Shown in pieces: positions 35,401 to 43,622 of a DNA stretch of 64,000 nucleotides (the first letter of the stretch is position 1; every line of letters begins with the position of its first letter). Below the pieces are notes generated by a model. The model was not told the DNA's origin, did no database searches, and was given only the letters and a program-made list of their open reading frames with translations. Source of the stretch: Liolophura sinensis (lineage: Eukaryota; Mollusca; Polyplacophora; Chitonida; Chitonidae); contig NC_088295.1 of the NCBI RefSeq assembly GCF_032854445.1, forward strand, positions 80,628,028-80,692,027, written 5' to 3'. A program made the translations under genes and the position numbers.

Positions 35401-36100
35401 TACCCAAAGAGGTGTGTAATTTGCACAGTGTGTAGTACTATTTGTACTCTATGAGGGGTCATGTTTCAGTGTTGTTAATTTGAGCTCTTTATAGTGTGAG
35501 AGTAGTGGTCTGAAGTTATAGTGTAATAAGTCTAGTCCAGGTTAATAGGAATTTGATCATATTAAACAGAGGAATGCCACATTGTTGTTATGTATATATG
35601 AACTTATGTTTTCGATGTTTTCAGAAACTTAAAAGACTTGTAAAGAATAGCAATTATTATTTTTGGCAACAAACCACACTTTGTTTTATTTTAACATTTT
35701 TCAATTTTATTGAAACATTGATACAGTTGTACAGGTACTGCAACTTAAAAGTCAATCATTGGTCCACACCAGGCAAGGTTCTCACATCAACATCTGCCCT
35801 AACCTTTAGCACATGCACTGTGACATTTTCTTTTATCTTGTGTCACTAGTATACATATTTTAATGGAGTTTTATATTAAACTGGTTTGTATGGCACTCCA
35901 AATGACAGAAACTTTCTTTGTTTCAGGCTGTTGCCATGATGTTGGACTGGTTAAGGAACCACAAAGACAACCCTTACCCTAATGATGATGAGAAGGCAAT
36001 GCTAATCAAACAAACAGGACTTACCATCAATCAAATCAACTACTGGTTCACAAATGCCCGCAGGAGGATTTTACCAAAATGGGCACAGGCCAAAACTTAG
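20290..36100 (+). CDS. MEIS-like TALE homeodomain protein with giant disordered N-terminus (6 coding exons, 1,179 aa)
   Basis: Probable nuclear DNA-binding transcription regulator. Coding exons: 20290-20430, 26735-29513, 32122-32240, 32642-32782, 35226-35411, 35927-36100. Every junction is GT-AG and the phases fit (0,1,0,0,0). The ATG has A at -3 and an in-frame stop 31 bases upstream in the same exon. Order of parts: basic PLKRRKS near residue 17; acidic/hydrophobic activation-like segment 92-120; a Met/Gln/Asn/Pro-rich region to about 860 with polyQ, polyN and His runs; a Cys motif at 864-870; MEIS-A-like HPLFPLL at 901-907; MEIS-B-like helix 957-1013; TALE homeodomain about 1110-1173 with the PYP insertion (1138-1140) and WFTNARRR (1162-1169). 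MEIS, PREP and TGIF proteins are usually 250-500 aa, so this is far longer. Lophotrochozoans are known for extra divergent TALE genes; I cannot tell which clade this belongs to. Confidence 0.88.
20401..20690 (+). repeat. Degenerate ~42-bp tandem repeat spanning the exon 1 donor
   Basis: Units begin near 20401, 20443, 20486, 20528, 20567, 20611 and 20656. Each has the form G(A/G)GCAGGAGAAAA...AAACAAT followed in several units by GTAAGTAAAATCCAT. Intact GTAAGT occurs at 20431, 20513 and 20642, so the 5' splice site was copied with the repeat. Only the first donor is usable for the long protein, because read-through hits TAG at 20452-20454. Confidence 0.8.
20431..26734 (+). other. Intron between coding exons 1 and 2 (6.3 kb)
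   Basis: Bounded by GTAAGT at 20431 and TTGTATTTTTCAG ending at 26734. CpG-poor and without SINE copies. A poly(C) tract sits near 22223-22233. A patch at 24.74-24.86 kb keeps more CpG and GC than its surroundings. The open frames at 24658-25283 have no domain and no consistent splice bounds. Confidence 0.7.
26735..29513 (+). CDS. TALE gene coding exon 2 (residues 48-973)
   Basis: A 2,779-bp exon, unusually long for an internal exon. It carries almost the whole low-complexity region: an activation-like DLDIVEFLM segment near its start, His/Gln runs around 27360-27420, NNNN codons near 27765, the polyQ tract at about 28177-28210, repeated GGMGPN units, many Met-Pro-Gln/Asn motifs, the CGPNCNC motif at 29183, then the MEIS-A-like HPLFPLL and the start of the second MEIS helix. 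It ends phase 1 at the first of three identical donors. Confidence 0.9.
28177..28211 (+). repeat. CAA/CAG polyglutamine tract in exon 2
   Basis: Mixed CAA and CAG codons encode an uninterrupted run of about 11 Gln followed by His-Gln. Similar shorter CAA runs lie near 27380-27415 and Asn AAC runs near 27763-27778. Mixed codons make the tract less prone to slippage than pure CAG. Confidence 0.9.
29503..29676 (+). repeat. Three perfect 58-bp tandem copies spanning the exon 2 donor
   Basis: Copies at 29503-29560, 29561-29618 and 29619-29676 are identical. Each contains CTTATAG followed by GTAAGAAG, so the donor of coding exon 2 is present three times (GT at 29514, 29572, 29630). A unit of 58 bp is not a multiple of three, and read-through meets TAA at 29573-29575. 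Only the first donor gives the long protein; use of the second gives a stop three codons into coding exon 3. Confidence 0.95.
29514..32121 (+). other. Intron between coding exons 2 and 3 (2.6 kb)
   Basis: It starts with the donor array and ends at a long T-rich acceptor (T12CAG) at 32121. No SINE or other element is recognised. CpG-poor like the rest of the gene. Confidence 0.75.
32122..32240 (+). CDS. TALE gene coding exon 3 (residues 974-1013)
   Basis: 119 bp, phase 1 in and phase 0 out (donor GTAAGA at 32241). Joined to exon 2 it gives a continuous helix, [12 protein letters not shown], and then the motif [10 protein letters not shown]. This aligns with the second half of the MEIS/KNOX domain, where MEIS proteins have a similar FCHRYI segment. 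The MEIS half-domains bind PBC-class partners in known proteins; partner binding here is inference. Confidence 0.85.
32642..32782 (+). CDS. TALE gene coding exon 4 (residues 1014-1060), Gly/Met linker
   Basis: 141 bp, phase 0 at both ends, acceptor TTTTCAACAG and donor GTAAGA at 32783. It encodes a Gly/Met/Pro-rich linker with no domain. As a symmetric exon it could be skipped without changing frame. Confidence 0.82.
32783..35225 (+). other. Intron between coding exons 4 and 5 (2.4 kb)
   Basis: Bounded by GTAAGA and CCCCTCAACAG. No repeat family or gene recognised. Open frames at 33550-33861, 34147-34356 and 34683-34964 lack splice support. Confidence 0.75.
35226..35411 (+). CDS. TALE gene coding exon 5 (residues 1061-1122)
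   Basis: 186 bp, phase 0 at both ends, donor GTGTGT at 35412. It encodes a Met-rich start, a Ser-rich stretch (SESGSSISS), a basic KKHPSLPKE end and hence the N-terminal arm of the homeodomain. LPKE is the conserved start of the TALE homeodomain (compare LPKE in MEIS and TGIF), so an intron falls just after it. Confidence 0.85.
35927..36100 (+). CDS. TALE gene coding exon 6 (residues 1123-1179), homeodomain core and stop
   Basis: Acceptor TTGTTTCAG ends at 35926; stop TAG at 36098-36100. It encodes helix 1 (MMLDWLRNH), the TALE-specific NPYP loop, and the recognition helix WFTNARRR followed by ILPKW. The protein ends ten residues after the RRR, with no C-terminal tail. Homeodomain positions 47 and 50 are Tyr and Thr, against Asn and Ile in MEIS and PREP. 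Confidence 0.92.
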   Translation, partial: AVAMMLDWLRNHKDNPYPNDDEKAMLIKQTGLTINQINYWFTNARRRILPKWAQAKT

Positions 36101-37445
36101 GAGTGATACTTTGTGATTTAGAGCTGTTTATGTGTCCAGGATTAAAAACCACCCTGCCTACCATAGTGACGAGTGGCTTGGGTGTTTTACTGCGCAAACT
36201 CAGGGATGGAATTCTTCTGTATACCTGCCACTCATCTGTGTTCCTTTTGTATAATGAATTTGTGATTTAGAAGACTATTTATTAGTTTTGTAGTCCTGTA
36301 GCTCCTCATATTTGATCTCTTGACTATCTGGTCTCAAACCCACCTGTTCAGGTATTTATAGCTCATCTAGCTTTGTTGCTTATCTGTCTTTTCTCAAAAC
36401 AACAGTGTCTCTCAATTTACCTGTCTCTCCTGATCAACTGACCTGTCCAGGTCATATCTGTTCTCTCTATGTCTGTCTCTCCTCTACTCTGATGTCTCAA
36501 CATTAGGGTTCTGTCTCGCACCTTTACTCATTTTGTCTCTACTGTGTAAGCTCTGTTACAAATTATAGCTGGTATTATGCTGTGAATTGGACAAAAACTG
36601 CTGATCGATCAAACAATCTAAGAACTTTTCGTGAAGATGTTTCTTCCGGTAATGCCTTCTTGGGCTAGCATTTTGCATGTATAATTGTATATTCTATCTC
36701 ACATGAAATATGAACAAATGTAAGCCAAGCAAAGAATCGCCGATTCTTGGTGTTGACAATAGCCTTATATTAGGTTAAGGGAGAGAACTCTGGAACAAAA
36801 ACCCTATCAGTATTTCTGGCGGAAGAGTCTTGTATTACTTGGTGTTTTCAGCAAGAAACCCAGCGTGCGTTGTAGTTATAGGATTTAAATTGAATTCCAC
36901 TTCAAACAACATTTTGTCCCTCAAATGTTCTGTTAGTTTTAAGTTTAGTTTCTGTGTTATTTAATTCTCTGTAGTTGTTGGCATAGTGCTTTTTCTCTTT
37001 CGCCAAGAACTGTTTCATAATGTTGGCATAATATATTGGATTAAGAAAAGCTATGGTGTCTTAGAAAGGCACATCTACAATGTTGAAGGATTGTGTTTAT
37101 GCAAGTTTGATTTCATTTCTTAATTAAGATACAGTCTTAACCATACTCAGAACCATAAATATTTATTATATGTTCTACAATGATTTTCATACCAGTACTT
37201 CAGAAAAGGTTTTCGCCTAAGGGGAAGTTCAGCAATACCATTATCATCTAAATTTACGCAAAACATTTAGAGTTTAATGTTCGAGTGATAACAGTTCTCT
37301 TACGTCATAACATACATCGACCTGCAGCTTGTAAATCAAGAGAGCAATCATTGTTTGCGCTGCTTATATTTTATACATTCAGCAGTCACTAAGTGCCTTT
37401 TACTGTAAGTTGTGTGTAGCTCTCCTAATTAGTGTCTTCCTCTAG

Positions 37446-37553
37446 CCCGACCATCGCTCCCCTGTGGCTAGGAGGTTTACCACCTCGAGCAATTCTGGTC
37501 ACCGATGGACGCTGCCTTCGCCACGCCTGTCCAAGTCATCTGGAACAAAACGG
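37446..37553 (+). other. Unassigned exon-like segment, Ser/Arg/Pro-rich, phase 0 at both ends
   Basis: A good acceptor (GTGTCTTCCTCTAG ending at 37445) and a GTATTA donor bound exactly 36 codons. The phase-0 frame reads a Ser/Arg/Pro-rich peptide (PDHRSPVARRF near the start) and stays open to 37670. Local CpG is high, unlike the TALE introns. It is in phase with TALE coding exon 5, so it could be an alternative terminal exon giving a protein without homeodomain; it could also belong to another transcript or be chance. Confidence 0.3.
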
Positions 37554-37789
37554 GTATTACTATATGCTGTAGCTCTGGCATGTGTTGTCGCTGTAGGTTT
37601 GCATCACACCCCGTACCTGTCTTGTCACGACGCTGCCTTAATGTATATGCAAGTCCAACTAGTTTTTTAAGCATATTTACAGGGTTACAGCAACGTTGTT
37701 ATTTTTAATGAACACGATTCTTGGTTGTTTTAACTGTTTATATTACTTTTGGTACTAGAGTCCGACAGCTTGTTGTATAAATTTAGACA

Positions 37790-37795
37790 AATAAA
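37790..37795 (+). terminator. Candidate poly(A) signal of the TALE gene
   Basis: AATAAA followed 8 bases later by TGTATATA and then a GT-containing stretch. It is the first canonical signal after the stop codon that I found. Confidence 0.5.
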
Positions 37796-37912
37796 ACTTG
37801 ATTGTATATAAAGCAAGTGTTCTCTTAAACCTTTGCTTATATCGCACTGAGATGTTAAAGGTACTAAAGCGTTTGCGTCGGGACCTTGGCCTGAGTGCAG
37901 ACACGATCTGCT

Positions 37913-38051
37913 TAAAACTTATTTGATTGGTGTTTCACGCCGTATATTTCATTTATACGATAGTCATGAGTATAATGGTGGGAGGAAATCCACGATCATC
38001 CGCATGTTGCTCGCAGATATTCCCACTACGGCCTGACAGGACCTAAAACTT
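37913..38051 (-). mobile_element. SINE fragment, minus orientation, with probable target-site duplication
   Basis: The body begins at 37921 with ATTTGATTGGTGTTTCACG (tail end of the family) and runs through GGTGGGAGGAAATCC to the ACGGCCTGACAGG region. TAAAACTT flanks it at 37913-37920 and 38044-38051. The tRNA-like head is missing, and part of the centre is deleted. Confidence 0.8.
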
Positions 38052-39574
38052 CAAAACTTGATATGTTACCTGATGTCCTTGAAATGGCATTTACCGTGTG
38101 GCAACACTTTGAAATTATTGGTATCGGGGATAGGCCTGCTACATGCAAGGAGACCTCGCCGGGATTTCATACAAAAATTATGATGAAAAGCGACGTTGAA
38201 ATCCCCAAGGCTTGTGAACTTCACGGTGTCCCGTACTACGCATTCGCAAATCCACAAAAGATGCATTCTGTCGAATTCGACTGGTTGAATGGAAATAGGA
38301 CAAACGATTTGTATAGAACGTGGAAAGGCTTGACATGGCAGGTTGCATGTCCTTTCATCCAGTCGACATGACAAATCTCAGCGTTTGAAAAAGTCAACAG
38401 TTGCACTCTACAAACCATTTAATCTTAATGTAACAAGCGGCTAATCTTATTGCACAAAAAAGAAACAGTGGCCTTTCCATAACCGTGAATGTCATAAGAT
38501 TGTTACGTTCTGTATATCGAAAATTTTCGCGTTTGAAATCGCAATTTTATTTGCCAAATACATCGAGCTTTTAAACCCTGTGTATAAATTAGTGTTCAGT
38601 TGCACCTTTAGTTTTGTATCGGTGAGTTTGTCAAGTACATGTGCTTAGTACGTAGGGGATGGGGTTTCTTTCGTTTTAGTCGAACTCGACTAGAAGAAAG
38701 AAAAGAGGACAAGTATTATGTCGCGTTTACATTGTACGATATGTTGCATCCACTCGTCCAATCGAATCAAGCAAATCAGACCTGCTTAAGTCGAGTTGAT
38801 TCGGTGTGGTTTGGCGTATCAACGAGAGTTGATTTCGGCTGGCGGAATAAAATGGGGTGAGTTCGATTTATTAAGGCACAGTTATACAAGTTCTACAATT
38901 CCAAGAAAATTGTTTTTGTCGTATTTTGATCAGACTTAGTCGAATTCGAGTTGATACGAGACAAAACCGCCTCGCATGAATATACGTTTATTCTTTCATC
39001 CACCCCGCCAGGTTTTGCCTGATCATCTTGTCATCATCATAATACATTCGTCCTCGTCCTATATACATTCGTCCTCTACCCGAAATCTTAAAAACGAACT
39101 GCATTTGAAGTATAGACGCCTTTAAAAAAAAAGCTTGTCGCATTCTACTTAGCAAAGTTATGGCCCTTTGGTCAGTTTACCGAAAATATCCTGCATTATG
39201 TTTTTCATGCTACACACGATTCTGAAATGGAACGATGAACTGACACTGTGATCTTGTATATTATACGAACATCTGGTTTGCCCACAGATTAGTTACCTAG
39301 AACTAAAACATTAGCATTTTAGTGACTAGTACCTGGTGACGATTCCACAAAGCCATTTCCCTTTAAATTGTTGGGACACACTGCGCGGGTTCAAACTAGT
39401 CTAGGAGAGGTAGTTTATGGAATCCCCCGCTTTCATCGCTTGTGTGGAATTGGTGACGATCGAGTGAACTTTCGTTTGTTCGAAACCGCTTGTCTCCCGG
39501 TATTGTGGAGTGCACGTGTACCGTCACAGGTGGGTTCATCGGAAACTTGACCATTGTCAGTGGTTTACCTAAGT
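38052..39574. other. Intergenic DNA between convergent genes
   Basis: No gene supported. Mirror-image open frames at 38063-38374 on both strands show no domain. Three related GTCGA-containing motifs lie at 38678, 38788 and 38938. CpG content is ordinary here, in contrast to the TALE block. Confidence 0.5.
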
Positions 39575-39645
39575 CACTCCGGTTTCCTCCACCCATTATA
39601 CTGACCACCATCGTATTGGTGAGTGTGACGTTAAACAACAATCGG
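39575..39645 (+). mobile_element. Short SINE-related remnant
   Basis: GGTTTCCTCCACCCATTATA, then ACCACCATCGTATTGGTGAG and ACGTTAAACAACAATC, match the order of the SINE 3' part, with strong divergence. It may belong to a related subfamily. Confidence 0.55.
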
Positions 39646-39816
39646 GGGAAATAATTAAATACGGACCATTATGTCTCTATGATGCTTCTGTTTCTGATAA
39701 CGGTTTTATCGCACTGAGACGGAGGAATTTATATGTAGCGCAATGATGTGATGGATGACGCTTTGTATAATACAGATGCCTTACATTGGATATAATCATT
39801 AAAAGGTTCCCAATAA

Positions 39817-39819
<3 letters not shown>

Positions 39820-39892
<73 letters not shown>
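39820..39892 (+). repeat. (TA)n microsatellite, about 36 units
   Basis: An uninterrupted TA dinucleotide array of 73 bp in the space between the two convergent genes. The apparent IYIYIY open frame across it is not a gene. Two similar arrays occur at 55.1 and 56.4 kb. Confidence 0.98.
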
Positions 39893-39895
<3 letters not shown>

Positions 39896-40092
39896 AATGC
39901 AGCAGCGTCTATTGGCAAGAATTGCTGCATGGGCAGATCTGCGTTGCCTCCGAACCTTCTCCTGATAAATCGTTCTCCGTAGAATATTCAGTCAGACTGA
40001 GGAATAACTCAGTTCTTGCATACACTTGTGCCTTCAGTATGACATAAAGTAAATGAATGCCACCAGTATAGACTTAACATATATGAGCGAAT

Positions 40093-40098
40093 TTTATT
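40093..40098 (-). terminator. Candidate poly(A) signal of SPMIP4
   Basis: AATAAA on the minus strand (TTTATT on plus), about 500 bases beyond the SPMIP4 stop codon. An ATTAAA variant lies closer, near 40450. Transcript ends were not checked. Confidence 0.5.
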
Positions 40099-40599
40099 TG
40101 GTGACCTTTCCGTATTATACGAAAGTAAAAGAACCTTCTTTTAAAGTCACATACGAAAGCCCAGTTGTGTGATGCTTACATCAACAATACTGCCAAAATG
40201 AAAGTAAAAGAATGAAACCAAACGTATTCGCTCTCAACAGAATTGTGAAAACAACATATAAAGTTAAAATATGATTGAAGTACAAAAATATAAATTGTCA
40301 TCTCTCTAATACTGTTCAAAATTATTGCCATGGGTGCATGTAAAGTATTTAACCATTTAGTGTACATTAAAATTACTCATCTTATAAAACTGTAGCGCTT
40401 GTGTCGTGTGTCCAAGATGGTGTACGCATCACTATACTACGTGCGTTTTAATCTAAATGGCAAAATCGAAAAGATATTGGGAATGAAACACCCAACAAAT
40501 TTTCCTTGCCAAGGAAAACGTTTTCAGATTTCCACTGTCTTCCAAGTTGGAGACAAATTTAATTCATTGTTTATGTTTTTGACTACTCCTGAAATGTAG

Positions 40600-42013
40600 C
40601 TAACCGTGTAACGTTTGGGCGTTCATCCCATCAAATGTATGTTTCTTGCCCATTCGGATACCGTGCCTCAGGTCAGGGGCGGACTCGTGGAATGTCTGGT
40701 GAAAAGTGCTGTGGACGCGGCTCTTACTGAAGCTTTCCTGGAGTTTCAGTAGGGTGGTTTGTGGTCGAGGTTTCCCACAGCCAGGCTGCCATTTGAACCG
40801 TGGGTCCTCGTCTTTTCTTAAGTCGTACGCAGGAAACTGGTTACTGTAAGCGGTCGATTCCGTCACGCTCGCTGTAAGATTCGTTGGCGCGAAGTTCGTT
40901 GACAGACTGGCGAATTCATTTCGGGGGCGTCCTTGAGCTGAAATTGGACGAGGATTGGAGAATCGAACTACAGCCGACGAACATGGCATGGTTTTCTCTC
41001 TCCTGACCATGTCCGTTATTCCGGGGACAGGCACGATCACATTAGAAACATGGCATTCGTTTTCACGCTTCCACTGGGCATGTCGGCTTGTGTACTGTAT
41101 GGTATTGGGTTGCCCCGTCCTGCTAACTGGCCTCGCGGGAAGGGACTGTCTTAGGTCGTCTGCAAAGCGAACAGTTTTGAGATCCGCTTTGAGAGAGGCT
41201 GTCAGACGGACATTGTCCAGGTTTTGGTTTTCGTTACTCATGAGGCAAGCAGGGTCATTCCTGGCATACTTTGGTAAGTCATACTCTTGGAGGAATTTGG
41301 GCACATCGTAGCAGTCTCCTTTGGTACTCTCTGTCAGAATTGTCTCCCCTTCCTGGACTTTCACTCTGCAGTTCTTTGTGGAAGGCTGTAGCCATTCTTT
41401 TTGAGAGTGTTTTTGCTTCGCCAGAGAGGTTAGTGGGGAGAACTCTTCACCTGGTGATCTATCAGGAATTGTGACACTCTCGTGAAGATCGTCCCGCATC
41501 TGGGCGTTCAGATCGCTGGGTACACTGATCGCGTCAACGTGAGAGAACATAGTATTCATGATTTCAGGACCTGACGTCTCTAGGTGATTCATAGAATGGT
41601 AAAGGCGATAAGGATCGAAACTGGTCTTGTACAAACCCGCTCTTTCTTCATTAAACTTTCCCTCGTGCTCATAAAAGGTCTTGGGTTTATCGCCATCGTT
41701 AACGTGACTGTACTTTACATTTAATAGTTCGATGTCATGTTTCGGTGTCTGGTTCTCTAGAACTTTCCATCGATTCTGAGCCTCGATCTGTTGGAACCGC
41801 TGGGCTTGATCTTGTTTAAATTTATCTAAGTAGTTAACAGGTTCTTCCTCTTGAGGTTGGTAGCATTTTACCATTGAATTGCGTTGAGACAACGATGCGC
41901 ATTCAGACGGCTGTTTTGTTGTCAGTGCCCCCTCAGATGTCGTTATAGGCAGGTTAATGTATTCCTTGCCGTTCAACAGGCGGTCCTCCTCTATCTCATT
42001 CAGTGTCATTTTT
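40600..42013 (-). CDS. SPMIP4 exon 8 (residues 299-769, last exon)
   Basis: A 1,414-bp exon after acceptor CCCTCCCTAG, ending at TAG (40602-40600). Most is poorly conserved hydrophilic sequence, but the last 55 residues carry the family C-terminal block (TTLLKLQESFSKS, then DLRHGIRMGKKHTF). Open frames on the plus strand across this exon (40955-41474) are shadows. Confidence 0.88.
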
Positions 42014-43580
42014 CTAGGGAGGGAGGCAAACGAGAAAAAATCATTTGAACGTATTCAAACAGGAATCCCAGTCAGGCTATGCTCTTTTGACAACGTTGCT
42101 GATAATCTCTATAGTGTCGTGTACATATGTAGTATTACTGGCTTCCTCTCCGGCCATACGTGGTAAGGTCTGTTATCAACCTGCGGATGGTCGTGGGTTT
42201 TCCCCGGGCTCTGACCGGTTTCCTACCACCCGTAATGCTTTCCGCCGTCGTATAAGTGAAATATTCTTGAGTACGGCGTAAAACACCAATCAAATAAATA
42301 AGTATACAATATAATGCCAGTAAGAATAACTAACATTCTAAAAAATTCCGATAAAGATAGTTGAAACTCTGGAAAATTATGAATAACATTTTGTAAGTTT
42401 ACTGAAAGTATTTGGTATTTCTCTAAAAAAAATCTGATTGGAATTGATATTGCATGGTATTTTGGACTGTGAATCCTTTTGCAATAGAAGTTACCCCATA
42501 GTTGGGTATAGGGGGATTTTAACGCAAGACTAGTCAAACAACTAAAATAAAACCCTTAACAAGGCTAACCTTTCACTGGGCATTTCCGTTTCCGCTTGCT
42601 TGCCCTGTGGCTTAGGAAGACAGCTTAGTTGTCTGGCTATGCGACCTTCCATCGGACGAGGTGCGACGAACGTGTTGGTGGACCTAGGATACTGTCAACA
42701 GGTACGAAGACGATATTGAATAGTTGGCTACGTATATAAGTCTTAGCTTTGGTTCTGTTTTGCTCACAACTATATGATTCTTTATATGATAGGGGTTTAG
42801 CGTTGTAACAAAGAATATTTCACTCATGTGATAAAAATAAGGTTTAAGTGTTGAAACGGACAAACATTGTTATTTCAGTAAATGAAATAAGCCAGTGAGG
42901 GCCTATTACTTAAATATTGCTTTATATTCAAACATCATAGTTTAAATGTCGTTCTGAGGGCTGCTCCATTATTGACATTTCTCAAAAATTTGAAAAAAAA
43001 AATGACTAACATTGCCCCGAATTCTTAAGTTTTATCGGAATGAAGTCATACAAACATTTGTTTCTTCTCTGCAAGCGTTATTTCAATAGTGACAAGGATT
43101 TGAAAACTTCCATCTACAAAGTGCCAAATGGGTTCATGGGATGTACACAGATATTTACACAGTCAACGAAGAGAACTGCCCTTCTGTATATAAGGTATGT
43201 TTTAAGCTGGGCTGAAAACTTCAAATCAGGCGTAAGCCCTTCGAAAAGGCCTCACCAGATTATCGTCTTCTGTGCCGTCTGTCTTGAACTTCTCCATCTT
43301 CTCCTTGTAGTTGTCAAGGCTCATAGGATTAGCGTCGCCGAGCCCTGTGTGAGCCAGATCGTAGCTGGTTTGCCATTGGCTACGCTCCACGTTCCGAAGA
43401 GTGTTGGCCGTGCGTTCTGAGATCTTCATTTCCACTGGTCGATCTTGTAAGTTCGGGGCCACAAGTTTTGGCGGATAAGGGTAGTAGCTCTGCCTCCCGC
43501 CATGTGTCTTAACGAGCTGACGGAGACAAAGACGAATACGTATTATTAAAATATTATATTTATTACTCTGGATATCAAAA

Positions 43581-43622
<42 letters not shown>

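Larger units (their letters stand above)
36101..37795 (+). other. 3' UTR of the TALE gene to candidate poly(A) signal
   Basis: About 1.7 kb from the stop to the first AATAAA (37790-37795). A pyrimidine-rich CTGTCTCTC stretch lies at 36381-36545. CpG depletion ends near 37.2 kb, which suggests the transcription unit may end earlier through a variant signal. An exon-like segment lies inside this span at 37446-37553. Confidence 0.5.

Noticed and set aside
39817-40047. IYIYIY-type open frame
   Set aside because: It is translation of a TA microsatellite; the same applies to 55005-55199.
40955-41474. Plus-strand open frames of 118 and 67 codons
   Set aside because: They lie antisense to the last SPMIP4 exon, which has family motifs and splice support.
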